From positions 62,001 through 126,000 of the forward strand of contig JACQFL010000032.1 of assembly GCA_016200085.1 (NCBI GenBank): a stretch of DNA of 64,000 nt. Direction: 5' to 3'. This DNA is from Candidatus Rokuibacteriota bacterium (GTDB taxonomy: Bacteria > Methylomirabilota > Methylomirabilia > Rokubacteriales > CSP1-6). A program made the translations under genes and the position numbers. Shown in pieces: positions 25,213-34,850 of this stretch. Below the pieces are notes generated by a model. That model worked only from the letters and a program-made list of their open reading frames with translations. It ran no database searches and was not told where the DNA came from. Within the stretch, counting starts at the first letter, position 1, and the number at the start of each line of letters is the position of its first letter.

Positions 25213-28200
25213 TGCGGCAGCACCACGCGAAAGACGCTGCCCTTGCCCACCCGTGAGGTCACCTCGATCCGCCCGCCGTGATCGGTCACGATGCCCTGGG
25301 CGATGGCCAGTCCGAGTCCCGTGCCCTGGCCGGGCGGCTTGGTCGTGAAGAACGGATCGAAGATGCGCGGCAGGACGTCGTCGGGGATGCCGGGGCCTTC
25401 GTCCTCGAACTCGACCTCGACCTCCCCCCGGTGCGGCCGGGAGCGGATGGTCAGCGTGCCCTTGCGGCCCATCGCGTCGAGCGCGTTGGCGGCAACGCCG
25501 AGGAAGACCTGGCGCATCTGGCCCTCGTTGACCGTCACCCGGGGCAGGCTCGGGTCGAGCTCGGTCTCGAAGCGTCCCTCGACGAAGCGCGCCTGGTGGG
25601 CGAGCAGCTCCACGGTCTTCTGGACCAGCGCGTTGAGGTCGGTGGGCGCCCGCCGGCTGCCCGGCTCGCGCACGAACTGCAACAGGCTCCCGGTGATCTC
25701 CTTGCAACGATACGCCTCTTCCTCGATCAGCCCGAGGTAGTGGCGAAAGTCCTCGATCTCCGGCCGCGAGGCCAGCGGCTGCTCGCGCGCGCGCCCGAGC
25801 AAGGCTTCCGCGCAACCGGCGATGGTCGCCAGCGGGTTGTTCAGCTCGTGGGCGACGCCGGCGGCAAGCCGGCCCGCCGTGGTGAGCCGCTCGGTGAGCA
25901 GCACCTGGCGCTCGAGACGCTTGGCGAGGGTGACGTCCTCGACGAGCAGGGCCAGGTGGGTGACGGCGTCGCCGGCGGGCTCGAACGGCGCCGCGGTGAG
26001 GCGGAACGTCTTGGCCTCGCCGCCGACGGCCGTCTCGGTCTCCAGCGAGGCGATCCGCCGGGTGGCGAAGGCGGACCGGAGGAACCGCTCCACCGGGGCG
26101 CCCTGCTCCGCGGGCAGGAGCGCCGTGAACGGGCCGGGACCGGTCGCCGCGGGCAGCAGCCGCGCCCCGTCGCGGTTCACCCGCGCCACCGCGAGTCCCG
26201 CGTCGAGCACGAAGACGCCGAGAGGCAAGGTCTCGAGGATGACCTCGACGAAGCGCTTCTGCGCGTCGAGCTCCCGCGTGCGCTCCGCGACCATCGCCTC
26301 CTGCTGGGCGTAGAGCCTGGCATGCTCGAGCGCGATGGCCGCCTGGTCGGCCAGGGCCAGCAGCAGCTCCTCCTCGTCGGGCGAGAACCGGTGGACGTCG
26401 CGGCGCAGGACGGTCACGGCGCCGATCGCGCGCTGACCGACGCGCAGCGGCGCGGCCAGCATCGAGCGGAAGCCGCCGCCCCCCGAGAGCTCGCGATAAC
26501 GCACGCGCGCGTCCTCGGCGAGGTCGGCGCTCTGCACCGGCCGGCGCTCGGCGACGGCGAGGCCCGCGATCCCCTCGCCCTCCTTGACGCGGATCTGGCT
26601 GACCGTCTCCGCGGGGAGATCGAGGCTCGCCACCGAGACCAGCTCGCGGGTGACGGGATCCAGCGTGGCCAGCCCGCAGGAGTCCACGCCGAGCACGCTG
26701 CGGGCCTCTTCCAGGATCACGCGGATCGTCGCGTTGACGTCGAGGCTCGCGCTGACGGCGCGCCCCGCCTCGAGCAGCGCGCGCGTCTCGCGCGCCCGAC
26801 GCACGCTGGCCTCGAAGAGCTGCGCGTTGTGGATGGCGATGCCGGCCTGCTCGGCGAACGCTTCGAGGATACGCTGGTGATGAGCGCCCAAGGCGGCCGG
26901 GCGCGTCGAGAACGCCGAGATGACCCCGATGAGGGAGCCGCCGACGCGCAGGGGCACGCAGAGCATGGAGCGGATGCCTTCACGCTCGTCGATGTCGCGC
27001 CGGGCCGAGCGCGGGTCGCGGCGCACGTCGTCCACGCGCACGGCCTCGCCGCTGGCCGCGCAGGCACCGATGATCCCCTCGCCGGGCGGGATGCTCAGGG
27101 TGCGCCACTCCTCGGTGCGCATGCCGTGCGCGGCCACGTGGCGCAGGCGCGCGCCGCCCTGCTCGAGGAGCCCGATCCCGCAGCCGCTCGAGCCGATGAG
27201 GGCCGTCACCGAGCGGCTGATGCGGTCGAGCACCGAGCCGGTGTCGAGCCGGGCGGTGATGGCCTGGCTGGTCGCGTAGAGCGCGGCGAGCTCCTCGGCG
27301 CGCCGCCGGCTCTCGTCGAGCAGCCGGCGCTGCTCGATGGCCGAGGCGAGCGGCCGGGCGAGCTCGCCCGCCGCGTCCACGTCGCCGTCGTCGAAGCCGG
27401 CGGGCGCGCGCGTGGCGAGGATCACCGCGCCGAACACCGCGCCGCCCGAGGCGAGCGGGACCAGCGCGGCCGAGCGATAGCCGCGGCCGAGGAGCGCGCG
27501 GCCGTCCGGCCCGGCGGCGGCGAGGTCGTCCACCCGCACCGACGCCCCGCCCGCCACCACGCGGGCGACCAGGGTGCCGTCGAGCGCCATCCGCTCGTCG
27601 CGGCGCGCGCCCAGATGCAGGCTTCGCGCGAGGAGGTCGAGCACCGCCACCTCGGAGCGCTCGGCGTCGACGAGGCCCACCGCGATCGCGTCGAACGTCA
27701 CCAGCCGGGCCACGCCGTCGGCGAAGCCCGCCAGCACGACGTCGAGCGGCTCGCCGCCAGCGCCGAGCCGCGTGATGTCGTTGAGCGCGCTCGTGCGCAG
27801 GGCGCGGCGGTGGAGCTGCCAGACGCGGTGGATCGCGGCGCCGAGCTCGCGCGGGAAGCCGGCGGGCAGCGTGCGCTCGGTGAGCCGATCCGTGCGACCG
27901 GCGAGCACCAGCGCACCGGTCACCTCCCGTGGCGGGCCCAGCGCCACGCGCAGCACGGCCAGCGTGCGCCCGCCGGGCAGCCGCACCCGCGCGAGCTTCG
28001 CTCCGGGGCTCGTCATCGCCTCGAGGAGCCGGCCCTTCAGCGCGACAGCCGGACGCCGCGCGAAGGCCGTGACCATGAGCGGGGCGGCGTGGGGCGGGTG
28101 GAAGCTGAGGGCGCCGGCCTCCGCGCCGGAGAGGCGGACGAGCCGGGCCAGCGTGCGACGAAGCCCCGCCTCGAGCGGAACGTCCGGATCGATGTCGGGG

Positions 28201-28292
28201 GGAGCGAACGCCGGGCCGTTCCGGCGAAGGGGGTGAGACCTCCTTCGGTCTCCCCCTCCGCGACGCTCCCCACCCCGTTCTCGGTGATTCAT
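25209..28292 (-). CDS. Large soluble sensor histidine kinase with GAF array and PAS
   Basis: 1027 residues with no convincing membrane span. Order: a divergent GAF-like region (about 40-165), three clear GAF domains (about 170-320, 340-500, 510-665), a short coiled coil, PAS (about 680-785), HisKA with phospho-histidine in AGVAHELNNPLA, and HATPase with N-box NEGQMRQVFLGVAANALDAM, G1 DEGPGIP, F-box FDPFFTTK and G2 GTGLGLAI. It should sense small molecules in the cytosol and phosphorylate the coupled NtrC-type regulator. The first 20 or so residues are arginine-rich and lie on a hairpin (28229-28258), so the true start may be further in. Confidence 0.93.
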   Translation of the reverse strand: MNHRERGGERRGGGDRRRSHPLRRNGPAFAPPDIDPDVPLEAGLRRTLARLVRLSGAEAGALSFHPPHAAPLMVTAFARRPAVALKGRLLEAMTSPGAKLARVRLPGGRTLAVLRVALGPPREVTGALVLAGRTDRLTERTLPAGFPRELGAAIHRVWQLHRRALRTSALNDITRLGAGGEPLDVVLAGFADGVARLVTFDAIAVGLVDAERSEVAVLDLLARSLHLGARRDERMALDGTLVARVVAGGASVRVDDLAAAGPDGRALLGRGYRSAALVPLASGGAVFGAVILATRAPAGFDDGDVDAAGELARPLASAIEQRRLLDESRRRAEELAALYATSQAITARLDTGSVLDRISRSVTALIGSSGCGIGLLEQGGARLRHVAAHGMRTEEWRTLSIPPGEGIIGACAASGEAVRVDDVRRDPRSARRDIDEREGIRSMLCVPLRVGGSLIGVISAFSTRPAALGAHHQRILEAFAEQAGIAIHNAQLFEASVRRARETRALLEAGRAVSASLDVNATIRVILEEARSVLGVDSCGLATLDPVTRELVSVASLDLPAETVSQIRVKEGEGIAGLAVAERRPVQSADLAEDARVRYRELSGGGGFRSMLAAPLRVGQRAIGAVTVLRRDVHRFSPDEEELLLALADQAAIALEHARLYAQQEAMVAERTRELDAQKRFVEVILETLPLGVFVLDAGLAVARVNRDGARLLPAATGPGPFTALLPAEQGAPVERFLRSAFATRRIASLETETAVGGEAKTFRLTAAPFEPAGDAVTHLALLVEDVTLAKRLERQVLLTERLTTAGRLAAGVAHELNNPLATIAGCAEALLGRAREQPLASRPEIEDFRHYLGLIEEEAYRCKEITGSLLQFVREPGSRRAPTDLNALVQKTVELLAHQARFVEGRFETELDPSLPRVTVNEGQMRQVFLGVAANALDAMGRKGTLTIRSRPHRGEVEVEFEDEGPGIPDDVLPRIFDPFFTTKPPGQGTGLGLAIAQGIVTDHGGRIEVTSRVGKGSVFRVVLPQ

Positions 28293-28314
28293 CGGCGGGA
28301 TCGTCGGTCGGGGA

Positions 28315-29910
28315 TCAGTTGAAGCGGAGGACGCGGCCGGGGAGGCTGCCGGTGTGCTCGCCGTCCTTGATCACCAGCGAGCCGTTGACGACCACGTGCT
28401 CCACCCCCGTCGGGTAGCGGTGAGGGTCCTCGTAGGTGGCCCGATCCGCGACGTGGCGCGCGTCGAACACCACGAGGTCGGCCTTGGCGCCGGGGCGTAC
28501 CACCCCGCGGTCGCGCAGTCCGAGGCGGCGCGCGGGGAGCCCGGTCATCTTGTGCACGGCGTGGGCGAGCGGCAGCAGGCGCTGCTCGCGCGCATACTCG
28601 CCGAGCACGCGGGGGAAGGTGCCGTAGCTGCGCGGGTGCGGCTTGCCGACCGCCATCTCGCCGTAGGGCGCGAGGGCCGAGCCGTCGGAGCCGATCATCA
28701 CCCGCGGATGGACCAGCGCCCGGCGCAGGTCGGCCTCGTCGAGCTGGAAAAGGATCATCGACGCCCCGCCCGCCTCGTCGACGAGCAGCTCGAAGGCGGC
28801 CTCCATGGGATCCATCCCGCGCGCGGCCGCGATCTCGCTGAGACGCCGGCCCTCGGCGTCCTTGCGGCGGGCGCAGTACGCGATCATCACGTTCTCCCAG
28901 CCCATGCGCTGCACGAGCCCCTGCCCGCCCGGCGGCGACTCGACCTCGCGGCCGATCCGCGCGCGCTCGCGCGGATCGACCAGCCGCTTGAGCATGGCGT
29001 CGATCCCGCCCTCGAGGGCCCAGTCGGGCAGCAGCGTGCGCAGCGACGTGCTCGAGGCCGTGTAGGGGTAGACGTCGCCCATCACGTCCAGGCCCTCCGC
29101 GCACGCGGCGTCGATGAGCGCGAGCTCCTCGGCGACCTTGCCCCAGTTGGGCCGGCCCGCCGCCTTGACGTGGCTCACCTGCACCGGGCAATCCGCCTCG
29201 CGCCCGACCCGGATCGCCTCGGCCACCGCGTCGAGCAGGGTCGCCCCCTCGCCCCGGATGTGGCTCGCGTAGAAGCCGCGATGGCGGGCGGCCACCTTCG
29301 TGACCTCGATGATCTCCTCGGTCGTCGCGAAGGACCCGGGGGCGTAGATCAGGCCGGTTGACACGCCGCACGCGCCGTCCTCCATCCCCAGGGCGACCAT
29401 CCGCTGCATCTGCTTGAGCTCACTCGCGGTCGGCGGGCGCCGCGCGAACCCCATGGCGGCCACGCGCACCGTGCCCAGGCCGATGAGCTGGGCCACGTTG
29501 AGCGCGGTGCCCCCGGCGTCGAACGCGTCGAGGTACTCGCCGACGGAGCGCCAGCGGAAGTCCATGCCCGAGGGCGTGAACAGGGCGAAGCGCTTGAGAT
29601 CGTCGAGGAACTCGGTGGACGCGGGCGCGGGCGAGAAGCCGCAGTTGCCCACGACCTCGGTGGTCACGCCCTGGCGGATCTTCGACTCCGCCCGGCGGTT
29701 GCCCCAGAGCCGCCAGTCGGAGTGCGAGTGCATGTCGATGAACCCGGGCGCCAGGACCTTGCCGGCGGCGTTGAGCGTGCGGCTGGCCGGCTCGCGGCTG
29801 AGATCGCCCACCGCGGCGATCACGTCGCCCTGGACGCCGACGTCCGCCCGGCCCCCGGCGATGCCGGTGCCGTCGATGACGGTCGCCCCGTCGATCTTGA
29901 GATCGAGCAT
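28315..29910 (-). CDS. N-acyl-D-amino-acid deacylase (D-aminoacylase)
   Basis: 531 residues, amidohydrolase superfamily. A small beta domain at both ends encloses the TIM barrel. Metal ligands in PGFIDMHSHSDW (near residue 62), the bridging cysteine region GNCGFSPAP, histidines in YASHIRGEG and VQVSHVKAAG, and the catalytic aspartate in VMIGSDGSA. It removes acyl groups from N-acyl-D-amino acids or opens related cyclic amides. Start ATG 29910, 2 bp after the amidase stop, so the two form an amide-degrading pair. Confidence 0.92.
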   Translation of the reverse strand: MLDLKIDGATVIDGTGIAGGRADVGVQGDVIAAVGDLSREPASRTLNAAGKVLAPGFIDMHSHSDWRLWGNRRAESKIRQGVTTEVVGNCGFSPAPASTEFLDDLKRFALFTPSGMDFRWRSVGEYLDAFDAGGTALNVAQLIGLGTVRVAAMGFARRPPTASELKQMQRMVALGMEDGACGVSTGLIYAPGSFATTEEIIEVTKVAARHRGFYASHIRGEGATLLDAVAEAIRVGREADCPVQVSHVKAAGRPNWGKVAEELALIDAACAEGLDVMGDVYPYTASSTSLRTLLPDWALEGGIDAMLKRLVDPRERARIGREVESPPGGQGLVQRMGWENVMIAYCARRKDAEGRRLSEIAAARGMDPMEAAFELLVDEAGGASMILFQLDEADLRRALVHPRVMIGSDGSALAPYGEMAVGKPHPRSYGTFPRVLGEYAREQRLLPLAHAVHKMTGLPARRLGLRDRGVVRPGAKADLVVFDARHVADRATYEDPHRYPTGVEHVVVNGSLVIKDGEHTGSLPGRVLRFN

Positions 29911-29912
29911 GC

Positions 29913-31235
29913 TCAGAGCCCCGGCGCGGCAGAGAAGGCCAGCACGCGCTCGCACCACGCGGCGACGGCGAACAGGGAGGCGTCCCCGCCGGCGGCCGCC
30001 GTGAGCTGCACGGCGGTGGGCAGGCCCGAGGGCGCGACGCCGCTCGGCAGCGAGATGGACGGCGTGCCCGACCAGCTCCACGGCGCGCAGAAGGAGGCAT
30101 CCCCCGTCCACCCCAGGCCGCGGGGCGCGACGCCGGGCGCGGTCGGGCTCAGCAGGGCGTCGTGGGCGGCCAGGATCGGCATGACCTCCTCGCGGAAGGC
30201 CAGCCGCGTGCGGTTGGCCCGCACGTAGGCCGGCGCCGGGTGCCCGAGGCCGCTTGCCACGCCGGCGCGGATGCCCGGCCAGAACTCGTCGGCGTGCTGG
30301 CGGAACGACGGCTCGTGATAGGCCGCCGCCTCGCTCTCGACCACGACCTGGCCGGCGGCATGCAGGTCCGCGAACACGGCCGGGAGCTTGACCTCGGTCA
30401 CGCTCGCCCCCGCCGCGGCGAGCGCGGTGGCGATCGCCTGGATCTGCGCCGCGTTCGCGGGCTCGGCGCGGGCGAGCAGCTCCGGCGCGAGCGCGAGGCG
30501 CGGCGGGCGCGCCGGGGGCGTCGCCGCGTACCCGGCACCCGTCAGCACGCCGAAGCCGAGCGCCGCGTCGGCGACGCTCCGCGTGAGCACCCCCACGTGG
30601 TCGAACGACCACGCGAGCGGGATGACGCCGTCCACGGGCACGAGGCCGTAGGTGCCCTTGTAGCCGACCACGCCGCAGAACGCGGCGGGCCGCAGGACCG
30701 AGCCCACGGTCTGGCTCCCGAGCGCGAGCGGCACCATGCGGGCGGCGACGGCGGCGGCCGACCCCGACGACGAGCCGCCCGGGGTGTGGTCGGCGTTCCA
30801 CGGGTTGGCGGTCGGCGCGGGATCGCGGTAGGCGAACTGCGTGGTGTGGGTCTTGCCGAGCACCACCGCGCTGGCCGCGCGCAGCCGCGCCACGCACGTC
30901 GCGTCGAGGCCCGGCCGCGTGTGCGCCCACGGCCGGGCGCCCCCCGTCGTGGGCATGCCGGCGACGTCGATGATGTCCTTGGCGCCCACGGGCACGCCGT
31001 GCAGCGGACCGCGGACGCGGCCCGCGCGCGCCTCGGCGTCGCGCTCCGCCGCCGTCGCTCGCGCGGAAGGCGCGTCGACGTGCACCCACGCCTTGACGCG
31101 GGGCTCGACGGCGTCGATCTGCGCCAGGCAGGCGTCGAGGAGCGCGCCGGAGGTGAGCCGGCCGGCCCTGACGGCGGCGGCGGCCTCGGCGAGGCCGAGG
31201 GTCTGCGGATGGACGGCGGCTTCACCGGATGGCAT
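29913..31235 (-). CDS. Amidase signature family enzyme
   Basis: 440 residues. The Ser-cisSer-Lys triad is visible: lysine in VGAKDIID, cis-serine in the glycine/serine loop TPGGSSSGSAAAVA and nucleophile serine in GSQTVGSVLRPAAF. This is the GatA/AtzF fold. Without GatB and GatC nearby and with a D-aminoacylase downstream, a catabolic amidase is likelier than tRNA amidotransferase. Its start overlaps the end of the homocysteine methyltransferase gene by 14 bp. Confidence 0.9.
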   Translation of the reverse strand: MPSGEAAVHPQTLGLAEAAAAVRAGRLTSGALLDACLAQIDAVEPRVKAWVHVDAPSARATAAERDAEARAGRVRGPLHGVPVGAKDIIDVAGMPTTGGARPWAHTRPGLDATCVARLRAASAVVLGKTHTTQFAYRDPAPTANPWNADHTPGGSSSGSAAAVAARMVPLALGSQTVGSVLRPAAFCGVVGYKGTYGLVPVDGVIPLAWSFDHVGVLTRSVADAALGFGVLTGAGYAATPPARPPRLALAPELLARAEPANAAQIQAIATALAAAGASVTEVKLPAVFADLHAAGQVVVESEAAAYHEPSFRQHADEFWPGIRAGVASGLGHPAPAYVRANRTRLAFREEVMPILAAHDALLSPTAPGVAPRGLGWTGDASFCAPWSWSGTPSISLPSGVAPSGLPTAVQLTAAAGGDASLFAVAAWCERVLAFSAAPGL

Positions 31236-33072
31236 CGAGCACCTCCGCGACGACCTCGAAGCGTCCGAACGAGGGCATGAGATAGGCTCCCGCGTGGCAG
31301 CGGCGGATCTCGCGCACGAGCTCCTGCGCCATCGCGATGCCCGCGGCGAGCGCGCCGTCGCCCGCCTCCCGCAGCCGCGCGCGGACCGCGTCGGGGATCG
31401 TGATGCCCGGCACCTCGTTGTGCAGGAACTCCGCGTGCCGGAAGCTGTGCAGCGGCAGCACGCCGACGAGGACGGGCACGCCGAGCGGTCCGCAGCGCTC
31501 CAGGAACCCCTCGAGCGTGGCGAGGTCGTAGACGGGCTGGGTCTGCAGCCACGTCGCGCCCGCGGCGACCTTGCGGTGGGCGCGCTCGGCCTCGCGGCCG
31601 GGATCGCTCGAGCCGGGGTCGAGCGCGGCGCCCACGACGAACGACGTCGGCTCGCCGATGCCGTTGCCGGTGGCGTCCTGCCCCTCGTTCATGCGGCGGA
31701 TGACCTCGAGCAACCCGATGGCGTCGACGTCGAACACCGCCGTCGCGTTGACGTAGTCACCCGCGCGCGGCGGATCGCCGGTCATGGCGAGGATGTTGCG
31801 GATGTCGAGCGCGTGGGCGCCGAGCAGGTCGGCCTGGATGCCCATCAGGTTCCGATCGCGGCAGGTGAAATGCATGTTGACGTCGAGCCCGGTGGCGTCG
31901 CGGATCAGGAGCGCCGTCGAGAGCACCGCCATCCGCACGCGCCCGAGCGAGCCGTCGTTGATGTCCACGATCTCGACGCCGCGCTCCTTGAGGAGCTTGG
32001 CCCCCTGCACCAGCTTCTCGACGGTGTGGCCGCGGGGTGGATCGAGCTCCACCGTGACCACGAAGTCGCCGGCGGCGAGCCGGCGCGCCAGCAGCGTCGG
32101 CTCCGCGGCGGTGCGCAGGCCGATGGCCTCGCCCGCCTCCCGCGGCCGCGCGCGGGTGACCGGCGCCGCCGTCACCCGCGGCACCGCGCGCCGCCGGTCG
32201 AGCACCTGGCGCATCGCGACGATGTGCGCGGGCGTGGTGCCGCAGCAGCCGCCGACGATCCGCGCGCCCCCGTCGATCATCCGGCCGGCGAACTCCGCCA
32301 TGTAGCCGGGTGACGAGAGGTACATCAGGCGCTCGCCCACGCGGCTGGGCAGCCCGGCGTTGGGCTGGATGGCCAGCGGCAGCCCGCCCGCTTCCGGCAC
32401 CATCTGCTCGAGCACCTCGAACAGCGTGCTCGAGCCGACCGAGCAGTTGGCGCCGAGGGCCTGCACCCCGAGCTCGCGGAGCGCGCGCGCCACCGCGGGC
32501 GCCGAGCGTCCCGTGAAGGTGCTGGCGTCGTCGGTGAAGGCCATCTGGGCCACGATGGGCAGGTCGGTGACCGCGCGGATCGCGCGCACCGCGATCGCAA
32601 TCTCGGTGAGGTCCGAGAACGTCTCGGCCACGAAGGCGTCAACGCCGCCCTCGAGGAGGGCCTCGGCCTGCTCCCGGAAGGCAACGGTCGCCTCCTCCTC
32701 GCTCACCGTGCCGAGCGGGGCCAGGTATCGCCCCAGCGGGCCGATCGAGCCGAGCACGAGCACGTCGCGCCCCGTGCTCTCGCGCACGTCGCGGGCCAGG
32801 CGCGCGCCGCGCCGGTTGATCTCGCGCACGTCGCCGGCGGCCCCGTGAGCGGCGAGCTTGAAGCGGTTGGCGCCGAAGGTGTTGGTCTCGATCAGGTCCG
32901 CGCCGGCCGCGACGTACTCGGCGTGCACCGACTGCACGAGGGCGGGCTGGTGCAGGTTCAGGACGTCGAAGCAGGCGTCGAGGGCGACGCCGCGCGCGTA
33001 GAGCTGCGTGCCCATGGCGCCGTCGCAGAGCAGCGGCCCCTCCGCGAGGCGGCGGTCAAACGCGTGCGACAT
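31222..33072 (-). CDS. Homocysteine S-methyltransferase / methylenetetrahydrofolate reductase fusion
   Basis: 616 residues, YitJ-like. Residues 1-295 are a homocysteine methyltransferase barrel with zinc cysteines C210 (GANC) and C276-C277 (GGCCG). After a linker with R/A/P repeats, residues about 315-612 form a MetF-type barrel (VELDPPRG, HFTCRDRN, AMTGDPP, QTQPVYD). It reduces methylene-tetrahydrofolate with flavin and methylates homocysteine, probably with a separate methyl donor. It overlaps the shikimate kinase gene by 17 bp upstream. The second homocysteine methyltransferase of the window is at 38093-39007. Confidence 0.93.
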   Translation of the reverse strand: MSHAFDRRLAEGPLLCDGAMGTQLYARGVALDACFDVLNLHQPALVQSVHAEYVAAGADLIETNTFGANRFKLAAHGAAGDVREINRRGARLARDVRESTGRDVLVLGSIGPLGRYLAPLGTVSEEEATVAFREQAEALLEGGVDAFVAETFSDLTEIAIAVRAIRAVTDLPIVAQMAFTDDASTFTGRSAPAVARALRELGVQALGANCSVGSSTLFEVLEQMVPEAGGLPLAIQPNAGLPSRVGERLMYLSSPGYMAEFAGRMIDGGARIVGGCCGTTPAHIVAMRQVLDRRRAVPRVTAAPVTRARPREAGEAIGLRTAAEPTLLARRLAAGDFVVTVELDPPRGHTVEKLVQGAKLLKERGVEIVDINDGSLGRVRMAVLSTALLIRDATGLDVNMHFTCRDRNLMGIQADLLGAHALDIRNILAMTGDPPRAGDYVNATAVFDVDAIGLLEVIRRMNEGQDATGNGIGEPTSFVVGAALDPGSSDPGREAERAHRKVAAGATWLQTQPVYDLATLEGFLERCGPLGVPVLVGVLPLHSFRHAEFLHNEVPGITIPDAVRARLREAGDGALAAGIAMAQELVREIRRCHAGAYLMPSFGRFEVVAEVLDAIR

Positions 33073-33580
33073 GGGCCTCCCGCAGGCGCGCGAGCAGCCG
33101 GCGGACGGACGCGTCCACGCTGAGCCCCGCGGTGTCCACGGTCAGGTGGGCGCGACCGTAGTACGCCTCGCGCTCCCGGTAGAGCGCCGCGATCTCCTCG
33201 GGCGTTCGCCCCAGGAGCATCGGCCGGTCGCCGCTCCGGCGCGCGCGCTCCAGGAGCTCGGGCAGGTCGCCACGGAGCCAGACCACGGTGCCGAGCTCGC
33301 GCAGCGTCTGCATCCGGCCCTCGCGACACGGCAGCCCGCCGCCGGTGGCGATGACGTCGCCCGACTTCAGGCGGATGGCCTCGAGGATCTCGCCCTCCAG
33401 GGCGCGAAAGCGCGCCTCGCCGTCCTCGCGGAAGATCTCGGGGATGGAGCGGCCGGCGGCGGCGGTGATCATGTCGTCGGTCTCGACGAAGCAGCGCCCG
33501 AGGCGGCGGGCGAGGAGGCGGCCGCACACCGACTTCCCGGCTCCCATGAAGCCGACCAGGATGACGTTGTCCAGCCGCAT
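33056..33580 (-). CDS. aroK: Shikimate kinase
   Basis: 174 residues, normal length. P-loop GFMGAGKS (10-17), shikimate-binding DD pair in FVETDDMI, arginine in EIFREDGEARFR, GGG in VIATGGGLPCRE and the lid RSGDRPMLLGRTPEE. Phosphorylates shikimate in the aromatic amino-acid pathway. Start ATG 33580; the upstream extension of the frame is arginine-rich and unsupported. No other aro gene is adjacent; it leads an operon with the MetF fusion and amidase. Confidence 0.94.
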   Translation of the reverse strand: MRLDNVILVGFMGAGKSVCGRLLARRLGRCFVETDDMITAAAGRSIPEIFREDGEARFRALEGEILEAIRLKSGDVIATGGGLPCREGRMQTLRELGTVVWLRGDLPELLERARRSGDRPMLLGRTPEEIAALYREREAYYGRAHLTVDTAGLSVDASVRRLLARLREAHVARV

Positions 33581-33659
33581 CACCGCATCGTACAGCCGGG
33601 TGCGCAGGGACGCAAAACCCCGCGGATGGACTCGGAGTCTTCGGCGGGCGCTCCGATGG

Positions 33660-34850
33660 TCAACTACTCGCGAGCTGGATGGCCTTCGCGGCGGCCAGGC
33701 CCGCGATCTCGCCGGCCGACAGCCCGAGATCCTCGAGGACCTCGCGGGTGTGCTCGCCCAGGCGCGGCGCCGCACGGCGCACCTCGCGGGCCACGCCCGT
33801 CGCCATGAACGGCGTGTTGAGGGCCCGCAGGCGCCCGTAGCCGGGCTGGTCGATCTCGGTCACCACGCCGAGGTGCTTGACGTGGGGGTCATCGAAGACC
33901 TCGTCGAACTCGTAAATGGGCCCGCAGGCGACCTGCGCCGCCTCGAAGCGCGCCACCCAGGCCGCCGTGGGGGCCGTCGCCAGCACCGCCTCCACGCGCG
34001 TCACGAACTCCGCGTGGTGGGCGAGGCGCTCGGCGTTGGTGGCGAAGCGCGTCGCCGTGCGCAGCTCCTCGTCGCCGAGGACGCGGCAGAAGCGGTCCCA
34101 CTGGTCCGGGCTCAGGATGACCAGGATCAGATGGCCGTCGCGGGTCCGGAACGACTCCGCCGGGGTGACGTTGGGGTTGCGGTTGCCGGAGCGGCCCGGG
34201 CGCACCCCGGTGTCGAAGTAGTGCGCGACGGGATCCGGCAGGAGCCCGATGGCCGCCATCAGGAGGTTGACGTCCAGATGAGCGCCCACGCCGGTGCGGA
34301 AGCGCTGCACGAGGGCGGCGTTGACGGCGCCGAAGGCGACGTACGACGCGGCGAGGTCGGCGATCGACCCGCCGGGGCGCGTGGGCGGATCGCCGGGCCG
34401 GCCCGTGAGCGCCATGAGCCCGCTCATCCCCTGCGCGATCAGGTTGTAGCCGGCGCGGCGCGCGTAGGGCCCCGTCTGACCGAAGCCGGTGATCGAGGCG
34501 TACACCACCCCGGGATTGACGGCGCGAATGGCGTCGTAGCCGAGGCCCTGGCGGGCCGCCGTGCCGGGCAGGAAGTTCTCCAGCACCACGTCGGCGCGAC
34601 GCGCCAGCTCGAAGGCGATGCGCCCGCCCTCGGGATGCGCGAGATCCACGGCGATGCCGCGCTTGTTGCGGTTGCACGCGGCGAAGGCGGCGTTGACCCC
34701 GCCCTCGGGGCCGCGGATGCCGCGCAGGTCGTCGCCGCGCCCCGGACGCTCGAGCTTGATCACGTCGGCGCCGAGGTCGCCCAGGAGCATCGCGCAGTAC
34801 GGCCCCGCGATGACCCGCGAGAGGTCGAGGACGCGGATGCCCTCGAGCAT
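33660..34850 (-). CDS. CoA-transferase family III (CaiB/BaiF)
   Basis: 396 residues. N-terminal VLDLSRVIAGPYCAMLLGDLGADVIKLE is the family hallmark. Catalytic aspartate D165 lies in GSIADLAASY, and NRNKRGIAVDL binds CoA. It moves CoA between organic acids. It shares one base with the stop of an enoyl-CoA hydratase gene (TGATG), so the two act together in breakdown of a carboxylic acid; the substrate is not visible. Confidence 0.93.
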   Translation of the reverse strand: MLEGIRVLDLSRVIAGPYCAMLLGDLGADVIKLERPGRGDDLRGIRGPEGGVNAAFAACNRNKRGIAVDLAHPEGGRIAFELARRADVVLENFLPGTAARQGLGYDAIRAVNPGVVYASITGFGQTGPYARRAGYNLIAQGMSGLMALTGRPGDPPTRPGGSIADLAASYVAFGAVNAALVQRFRTGVGAHLDVNLLMAAIGLLPDPVAHYFDTGVRPGRSGNRNPNVTPAESFRTRDGHLILVILSPDQWDRFCRVLGDEELRTATRFATNAERLAHHAEFVTRVEAVLATAPTAAWVARFEAAQVACGPIYEFDEVFDDPHVKHLGVVTEIDQPGYGRLRALNTPFMATGVAREVRRAAPRLGEHTREVLEDLGLSAGEIAGLAAAKAIQLASS

